10,249 nt of DNA, taken from assembly GCA_030151225.1 (NCBI GenBank), contig JASLEG010000270.1, positions 1 to 10,249 of the forward strand, written 5' to 3'. Both the position numbers and the translations under genes were made by a program. Below, piece by piece: positions 6,430 to 10,249 of this stretch; position 1 is the first letter of the stretch, and every line of letters begins with the position of its first letter. The notes under the pieces are model-generated. The model worked only from the letters and a program-made list of their open reading frames with translations, did not search any database and was not told the DNA's origin. The DNA comes from Burkholderia sp. (GTDB lineage: Bacteria; Pseudomonadota; Gammaproteobacteria; Burkholderiales; Burkholderiaceae).

Positions 6430-7404
6430 TTACGGCAGCAGGATCGTCGAGCCGGTGGTGCGGCGTGCCTCGAGATCGCGGTGTGCGTCGGCCACGTTCG
6501 CGAGCGGATAGCGCTGGCGCACGTTGGTCCTGACCTTGCCCGAGGTCACCACGTCGAACAGCTCGGCGGCGCCACGCTCGAGGTCGGGGCGCTTGGCGAT
6601 GTAGGTGAACAGCGTGGGCCGCGTGAAGAACAGCGAGCCGCGCGAGGCGAATTCCTTCGATTCGATCGGCGGCAGCGGGCCCGAGGCGTTGCCGAAGCTC
6701 ACGAACAGGCCGAGCGGCGCGAGGCAGTCGAGCGAGCCGATGTAGGTGTCCTTGCCGATCGAGTCGTACACCACGGGCACGCCCGCGCCATTGGTGATCG
6801 CCTTCACGCGCTCGGTGAAGTTCTCGCGCGTGTAGACGATCGGGTGATCGCAGCCGTGGGCGCTGGCCAGCTCGGCCTTCTCGTCGGAGCCGACCGTGCC
6901 GATCACCGTCGCGCCGAGCGCCTTCGCCCACTGGCAGGCCAGCAGGCCCACGCCGCCGGCGGCCGCGTGGATCAGGATCGTGTCGCCGGCCTTGACCGGA
7001 TAGGTACGGCGCAGCAGGTACTGCACGGTCAGGCCCTGCAGCATGATCGAGGCCGCGTCGTCGTAGCTGATCGCGTCGGGCAGCCTGACGAGCTTGTCGG
7101 CCGGCAGCACGCGCTCCTCGGCATACGAGCCGGGCGACACCCCGGTGTAGGCCACGCGGTCGCCCACCTTCAGCGCGCTCACGCCCTCCCCCACCTCCGT
7201 GACCTCGCCCGCGCCTTCCTGGCCGAGGCCGCCGGGCAGCGGCTGCGGATAGAGTCCGTTGCGGAAATACACGTCGATGTAGTTGAGGCCCACCGCGTGG
7301 TGCTTCACGCGCACCTCGCCGGCCTTCGGCGCGACGGCCTCGACGTCGACCCACTTCATCACTTCCGGACCGCCCGGCTGGTCATAACGGATTGCTTTCG
7401 GCAT
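6430..7404 (-). CDS. qor: NADPH:quinone oxidoreductase (QOR, zeta-crystallin-like)
   Basis: This 324-residue protein belongs to the zinc-independent QOR branch of the medium-chain dehydrogenase/reductase superfamily, soluble enzymes that use NADPH to reduce quinones or alpha,beta-unsaturated carbonyls. The GroES-like N-terminal domain contains GLNYIDVYFRNGLYP (39-53) and GQEGAGEV (61-68), and the conserved zinc ligands of alcohol dehydrogenases are absent. The Rossmann domain has HAAAGGVGLLACQWAKALGATVIGTVGS from about residue 146. VVYDSIGKDTYIGSLDCL and GLFVSFGNASG follow, all close to E. coli QorA. The start at 7404 has an AGGAG Shine-Dalgarno 8 nt upstream. It lies 137 bp after mgsA on the same strand, so it may share a transcript or have its own promoter, which I could not identify. 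The exact substrate cannot be read from sequence. Confidence 0.93.
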   Translation of the reverse strand: MPKAIRYDQPGGPEVMKWVDVEAVAPKAGEVRVKHHAVGLNYIDVYFRNGLYPQPLPGGLGQEGAGEVTEVGEGVSALKVGDRVAYTGVSPGSYAEERVLPADKLVRLPDAISYDDAASIMLQGLTVQYLLRRTYPVKAGDTILIHAAAGGVGLLACQWAKALGATVIGTVGSDEKAELASAHGCDHPIVYTRENFTERVKAITNGAGVPVVYDSIGKDTYIGSLDCLAPLGLFVSFGNASGPLPPIESKEFASRGSLFFTRPTLFTYIAKRPDLERGAAELFDVVTSGKVRTNVRQRYPLANVADAHRDLEARRTTGSTILLP

Positions 7405-7541
7405 GCGTCGTACTCCTGGGTTGGATGTTCGGGGGATTCGGCCGTCTCGTGACGGGAAGGGGGATTTTCGCGCGTCGGGGGAAATCCTGCTGGCGGGTGA
7501 ATGGCTCGCGCGCCGGGCGGCCACGCTGCCGGCGCCTCCCC

Positions 7542-7925
7542 TCACCCCAGCCGCCGCACCAGATCGTCGAGCAGCACGCGCGCGGTCGCCACGTTGGTGG
7601 CCACCGGCACGTCGTGCACGTCGCACACGCGCACCAGCGCGTTGATGTCGGGATCGTGGGGCTGCGCGGTCATCGGGTCGCGCAGGAACACCACCATGTC
7701 GACCAGGCCCGAGGCCAGCTCGGCGCCGATCTGCTGGTCGCCGCCGAGCGGCCCCGACAGCTTGCGCTCCACCTCGAGCCCGTGCGCGCTGGCGATCCGC
7801 CCGCCGGTGGTGCCGGTGGCGAGCAGCGTGCATTTCGCGAGCGCGTCGCGGTAGGCGCCCGTCAGCGCGACGATCTCGTCCTTCTTGGCATCGTGCGCGA
7901 TCAGCGCGATGCGTGGGGTCTTCAT
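7542..7925 (-). CDS. mgsA: Methylglyoxal synthase
   Basis: MgsA converts dihydroxyacetone phosphate to methylglyoxal and phosphate in the cytosol, a bypass that relieves sugar-phosphate stress but makes a toxic electrophile. The 127-residue protein shows IALIAHDAKKDE (His11-Asp12), the phosphate-binding loop ATGTTGGRI (36-44), SGPLGGDQQIGA with catalytic Asp63 (E. coli Asp71), LRDPMTAQPHDPDI (Asp83, His90, Asp93; E. coli Asp91, His98, Asp101) and VPVATNVATA. It is about 25 residues shorter than the E. coli enzyme and lacks the C-terminal arm that carries Arg150 there; short forms of about 130 residues are, as I recall, normal in Burkholderia. The start at 7925 has a strong AGGAGGAG Shine-Dalgarno. 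The gene follows the SDR gene by 47 bp on the same strand, so they are probably co-transcribed. Confidence 0.96.
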   Translation of the reverse strand: MKTPRIALIAHDAKKDEIVALTGAYRDALAKCTLLATGTTGGRIASAHGLEVERKLSGPLGGDQQIGAELASGLVDMVVFLRDPMTAQPHDPDINALVRVCDVHDVPVATNVATARVLLDDLVRRLG

Positions 7926-7972
7926 GCTGGTCTCCTCCTGAAGCCTGTCGTTGTCGTGAATGGCGTGCCGGC

Positions 7973-8752
7973 TCAGAACGTGCCCGGATACGCGCCGCCA
8001 TCCATCAGCCAGTTCTGCCCGGTGATGTAGCCGGCGTGCACGCTGCACAGGAACGCGCAGGCCGCGCCGAACTCGTCGGGCTGGCCGAGCCGGCGTGCCG
8101 GCAGCTCCTGGGTGCGGCGCGCGCGCATCTCGTCGACGGTCTTGCCGGCGGCCGCGGCCGAGGCGGCCATCGTGGTCTTGATGCGATCGGTGTCGAACAA
8201 CCCCGGCAGCAGGTTGTTGATCGTCACGTTGTGCTCGACCACCTTGCGCGACAGCCCGGCCACGAAGCCGGTCAGCCCCGAGCGCGCGCCGTTCGACAGC
8301 GCGAGCACGTCGATCGGCGCCTTCACGGCCGAACTCGTGATGTTGACGATTCGCCCGAAGCGGCGCGCGATCATGCCGTCCACGGTCGCGCGGATCAGCT
8401 CGATCGGCGTGAGCATGTTGGCGTCCACGGCGCGGATCCAGTCGTCGCGCGAGAAATCGCGGAAGTCGCCCGGCGGCGGGCCGCCGGCATTGGTCACCAG
8501 GATGTCGGGCTGCGGGCAGGCGGCCAGCGCGGCCTCGCGCCCCTCGGGCGTGGTGATGTCGCAGGCCACGGCGGTGACGTCGGCGCCGGTGGTGCTGCGG
8601 ATGTGCTCGGCGGTCGCGTCGAGCGTCGCCTGGGTGCGCGCCACGATCACGAGCTTCACGCCCTCGGCCGCCAGCGCCTGCGCGCAACCGCGTCCGAGTC
8701 CCTTGCTGGCCGCGCACACCAGCGCGGTACGTCCTGCGATGCCGAGATCCAT
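7973..8752 (-). CDS. SDR-family oxidoreductase with atypical catalytic residues
   Basis: This 259-residue cytosolic protein is a short-chain dehydrogenase/reductase of the classical size. The nucleotide-binding turn is CAASKGLGRG (13-22), a variant of TGxxxGxG. D65 follows the fourth strand, and VTNAGG (86-91) matches the NNAG motif. VNITSS (136-141) supplies the catalytic-region Ser140. At the spacing where YxxxK is expected (+13 and +17) there are Ser153 and Arg157, in LALSNGARSG. C-terminal LPGLFDTDRI and YITGQNWLMDGGAYPG are typical. This matches a divergent SDR subgroup often annotated 3-oxoacyl-ACP reductase-like, so that name should not be taken as function. The start at 8752 begins exactly at the fold (MDLGIAGRTALV); its SD is weak (AGGGA about 9 nt upstream). 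An earlier in-frame ATG at 8824 would add 24 residues unlike the family. The gene precedes mgsA by 47 bp and is divergent from upp. Confidence 0.9.
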   Translation of the reverse strand: MDLGIAGRTALVCAASKGLGRGCAQALAAEGVKLVIVARTQATLDATAEHIRSTTGADVTAVACDITTPEGREAALAACPQPDILVTNAGGPPPGDFRDFSRDDWIRAVDANMLTPIELIRATVDGMIARRFGRIVNITSSAVKAPIDVLALSNGARSGLTGFVAGLSRKVVEHNVTINNLLPGLFDTDRIKTTMAASAAAAGKTVDEMRARRTQELPARRLGQPDEFGAACAFLCSVHAGYITGQNWLMDGGAYPGTF

Positions 8753-8776
8753 GCCTGTCTGTCCCTGATTCGTGAT

Positions 8777-8800
8777 GAGCGCGATCGCCGGATCGCGCTC
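8777..8800. repeat. Perfect 10-bp inverted repeat upstream of the SDR gene
   Basis: GAGCGCGATC and GATCGCGCTC flank a 4-base spacer (GCCG). The element ends 24 bp before the SDR start codon and lies in the 216-bp divergent region shared with upp. It could be an operator for a dimeric regulator or a stable hairpin in the SDR mRNA leader. No T tract follows on either strand, so it is not an intrinsic terminator. Confidence 0.6.
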
Positions 8801-8855
8801 CGATTGACGGCCGCACGGCGGCACGGCTCAGGCCGGCCGCCGCGCGAGAGAGGTC

Positions 8856-8864
8856 GATAATATC
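8856..8864. promoter_or_regulatory. AT-rich island, possible -10 element in the SDR/upp divergent region
   Basis: GATAATATC is one of the few AT-rich spots in the 216 bp between the SDR gene and upp. It gives a 5/6 match to TATAAT on both strands (GATAAT plus, TATTAT minus). No convincing -35 box was found at the proper distance on either strand. It is about 105 bp from each start codon. Confidence 0.3.
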
Positions 8865-8968
8865 CGGATCGCGTCCGCCATCTTCGGTAAACTTGCGCCA
8901 TCGGGCCGCGCCATCCGCGCCGCGCCCGCCCCCGTCGAATCTACCTTTTTGTCGCCACGCCGCCCGTC

Positions 8969-9619
8969 ATGACCCAGGACAGCCGCTTCCCGAACCTTTT
9001 CATCCTCGATCACCCGCTGATCCAGCACAAGCTCACCCACATGCGCGACAAGGACACGTCCACGCGCACGTTCCGCGAGCTGCTGCGCGAGATCACGATG
9101 CTGATGGGCTACGAGATCACGCGCGACCTGCCGATCACCACGAAACGGGTCGAAACCCCGCTCGTCGAGGTGGACGCGCCGGTGATCGCGGGCAAGAAGC
9201 TTGCAATCGTGCCGGTGCTGCGCGCCGGCATCGGCATGTCCGACGGCCTGCTCGACCTGGTGCCGTCGGCCCGCGTGGGCCACATCGGCGTGTTCCGCGC
9301 CGACGACCACCGCCCGGTGGAATACCTGGTGCGGCTGCCCGACCTGGAGGACCGCACCTTCATCCTGTGCGACCCGATGATCGCCACCGGCTACTCGGCC
9401 GTGCACGCGGTGGACGTACTCAAGCGCCGCCAGGTGCCGGGCGAGCGGATCCTGTTCCTCGCGCTGGTGGCCGCGCCCGAGGGCATCCAGGTGCTGCAGG
9501 ACGCGCATCCGGACGTCAAGGTGTTCGTCGCCTCGCTCGATTCGCACCTGAACGAGCACGCCTACATCGTGCCGGGCCTGGGCGACGCGGGCGACCGCCT
9601 GTTCGGCACCAAGAACTGA
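8969..9619 (+). CDS. upp: Uracil phosphoribosyltransferase
   Basis: Upp makes UMP from uracil and PRPP in the cytosol, the main pyrimidine base salvage step. The 216-residue protein has the full family length. It shows the basic N-terminal block HPLIQHKLTHMRDKDT (15-30), VPVLRAGIGMSDGLL (81-95), the PRPP-binding loop ILCDPMIATGYSA (132-144) and the uracil-binding C-terminal YIVPGLGDAGDRLFGTKN (199-216). The ATG at 8969 matches the start known for Burkholderia-type Upp (MTQDSRFPNLF), although no clear Shine-Dalgarno precedes it. It is divergent from the SDR gene and is followed after 312 bp by yebC. A 14-nt GC palindrome directly after the stop may mark its 3' end. Confidence 0.98.
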   Translation: MTQDSRFPNLFILDHPLIQHKLTHMRDKDTSTRTFRELLREITMLMGYEITRDLPITTKRVETPLVEVDAPVIAGKKLAIVPVLRAGIGMSDGLLDLVPSARVGHIGVFRADDHRPVEYLVRLPDLEDRTFILCDPMIATGYSAVHAVDVLKRRQVPGERILFLALVAAPEGIQVLQDAHPDVKVFVASLDSHLNEHAYIVPGLGDAGDRLFGTKN

Positions 9620-9633
9620 GCGCCGCGCGGCGC
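9620..9633 (+). terminator. GC palindrome directly after the upp stop
   Basis: GCGCCGCGCGGCGC is a perfect 14-nt palindrome that begins on the base after the upp stop codon. It could form a short hairpin (about 5 bp with a 4-nt loop) at the 3' end of the message. There is no T tract, so intrinsic termination is doubtful. Confidence 0.3.
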
Positions 9634-9721
9634 ATCCCCGTCGCGCAGGCCGCCCGCATCACCGCCGACGACTCGACCGACGACACCACCCGGCAGATGG
9701 CCCGGCCGGCGAGCCGCCGCA

Positions 9722-9730
9722 TGGTAAAAT
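9722..9730 (+). promoter_or_regulatory. Extended -10 promoter candidate for yebC
   Basis: TGGTAAAAT matches the extended -10 pattern TGnTATAAT with one mismatch in the hexamer. The region 17 bp upstream is GC-rich with no -35 box, which extended -10 promoters can tolerate. Transcription would begin near 9737, about 195 nt before the yebC start. Confidence 0.55.
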
Positions 9731-9748
9731 CTCGTGCTTCGCGTTCGA

Positions 9749-9784
9749 GGCCCGTCTCGCGGGCCGCCGGTGCCGGTCACCGGC
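9749..9784 (+). repeat. Two tandem hairpins in the yebC leader
   Basis: GGCCCG/CGGGCC (9749-9754, 9760-9765) and GCCGGTG/CACCGGC (9766-9772, 9778-9784), each with a 5-nt loop, lie back to back shortly after the presumed transcription start. They would make the start of the leader RNA strongly structured. Function is unknown. Confidence 0.45.
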
Positions 9785-9896
9785 CCCGTTCGCCCCGCCG
9801 CCGGCACCGCGCGCCGGGGCTCGCGCGGATCGACGACGAATCGACGACATCTCGCGGCAACGCCATGCGGCGCACCGCAACTCATTGCTTAAGACA

Positions 9897-9918
9897 CGCC
9901 CGCCCTGCTGCGCGGGCG
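9897..9918 (+). repeat. Stem-loop immediately upstream of the yebC ribosome binding site
   Basis: CGCCCGC (9897-9903) pairs perfectly with GCGGGCG (9912-9918) around an 8-nt loop. The stem ends 2 nt before the GGAG Shine-Dalgarno at 9921-9924. It may affect ribosome access or be the base of a larger leader fold; this is inferred. Confidence 0.5.
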
Positions 9919-9931
9919 ACGGAGAACTGGT

Positions 9932-10249
9932 ATGGCTGGTCATTCCAAATGGGCCAACATCAAGCACAAGAAGGCCGCGGCCGATGCCAAGCGCGGCAAG
10001 GTCTGGACGCGCCTGATCAAGGAAATCCAGGTCGCGGCACGCCTGGGCGGCGGTGACGCGAACTCGAACCCGCGCCTGCGCCTGGCCGTGGACAAGGCGG
10101 CCGACGCGAACATGCCGAAGGACAACGTCAAGCGCGCGATCGATCGCGGCGTGGGCGGCGCGGACGGCGCGAACTACGAGGAAATCCGCTACGAAGGCTA
10201 CGGCATCGGCGGCGCGGCGATCATCGTCGACACCATGACCGACAACCGC
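9932..10249 (+). CDS. yebC: YebC/TACO1-family protein, N-terminal part (cut by right window edge)
   Basis: The 106 visible codons start MAGHSKWANIKHKKAAADAK, the hallmark of the YebC/PmpR/TACO1 family. GKVWTRLIKEIQVAARLGG, NPRLRLAVDKAADANMPKDNVKRAIDRG and YEEIRYEGYGIGGAAIIVDTMTDNR follow. Family members are about 240-250 residues, so roughly 57% is missing beyond the edge. They have long been annotated as transcription regulators; more recent work on bacterial and mitochondrial members supports a role in translation, helping ribosomes through proline-rich stretches. The start at 9932 has a GGAG Shine-Dalgarno 7 nt upstream. In Burkholderia I recall purD and hemF following yebC, which cannot be checked here. 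Confidence 0.97.
   Translation, partial: MAGHSKWANIKHKKAAADAKRGKVWTRLIKEIQVAARLGGGDANSNPRLRLAVDKAADANMPKDNVKRAIDRGVGGADGANYEEIRYEGYGIGGAAIIVDTMTDNR

Larger units (their letters stand above)
9620..9931. other. 312-bp upp-yebC intergenic region
   Basis: I see no credible gene in this gap on either strand. It holds the GC palindrome after upp (9620-9633), an extended -10 promoter candidate (9722-9730), two adjacent hairpins (9749-9765 and 9766-9784), and a stem-loop (9897-9918) right before the yebC Shine-Dalgarno. If the promoter is real, the yebC leader is nearly 200 nt and strongly structured. It does not match any riboswitch class I can recognise. Confidence 0.6.

Noticed and set aside
7462..7487. 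Inverted repeat GGATTT/AAATCC between qor and mgsA as a terminator
   Set aside because: The stem is only 6 bp with a 14-nt loop and no T tract, so it is too weak to call.
6430..8001. A 523-codon frame that appears to fuse extra sequence to the quinone reductase
   Set aside because: The added N-terminal part is an out-of-frame reading of mgsA, and a proper SD and family start exist at 7404.
7542..8816. A 424-codon frame extending mgsA upstream through the SDR gene
   Set aside because: The extension is an alternative frame of the SDR gene. MgsA starts at 7925 with a strong SD and the expected N-terminus.
8828..9559. A 243-codon minus-strand frame antisense to upp
   Set aside because: No domain similarity and biased composition; upp on the plus strand explains the region.
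1..10249. Mobile elements, CRISPR arrays, tRNA or rRNA genes, phage genes
   Set aside because: No transposase, integrase, spaced repeat array, or recognisable RNA gene was seen, and base composition looks uniform across the genes.

Overview
The window is a high-GC stretch of ordinary bacterial chromosome. It is very probably from Burkholderia or a close betaproteobacterial relative. This rests on recognising the protein sequences (Upp, YebC, the short MgsA and the kdp set) and on the strong G/C third-position bias; no database search was possible. There is no sign of phage, insertion sequence, CRISPR, tRNA or rRNA.

Layout. Positions 1-6208 (minus strand) hold the high-affinity potassium uptake locus. 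Read 5' to 3' on that strand it runs: an unnamed 35-codon membrane peptide, kdpF, kdpA, kdpB, kdpC, an intrinsic terminator, then the first 400 codons of the sensor kinase gene kdpD, which leaves the window at position 1. The first three genes are joined by two consecutive 4-base ATGA stop/start overlaps. Upstream, at 6285-6310, is a T-rich element that closely resembles the E. coli KdpE operator, followed by a weak -35/-10 pair. This predicts induction by KdpD/KdpE under potassium limitation or osmotic stress.

Positions 6430-8752 (minus strand) hold three metabolic genes in the order SDR oxidoreductase, methylglyoxal synthase (mgsA), and QOR-type NADPH:quinone oxidoreductase. They may form a carbonyl or electrophile metabolism cluster. 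The SDR lacks the usual Tyr-x-x-x-Lys catalytic pair. A perfect 10-bp inverted repeat lies just upstream of the SDR gene. Between the quinone reductase gene and the kdp promoter is a purine-rich hexamer repeat with G-quadruplex potential.

Positions 8969-10249 (plus strand) hold upp (uracil phosphoribosyltransferase, pyrimidine salvage) and, after a 312-bp structured gap with an extended -10 promoter candidate, the first 106 codons of a YebC/TACO1-family gene that runs off the right edge.

The Kdp genes work as one unit. KdpA selects potassium, KdpB hydrolyses ATP, KdpC and KdpF complete the pump, and KdpD with KdpE (beyond the left edge) controls expression. No wholly new system is evident. 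The points most worth a second look are the small membrane ORF ahead of kdpF, the terminator splitting kdpC from kdpD, the conserved KdpE-like operator, and the atypical SDR with its palindromic leader.
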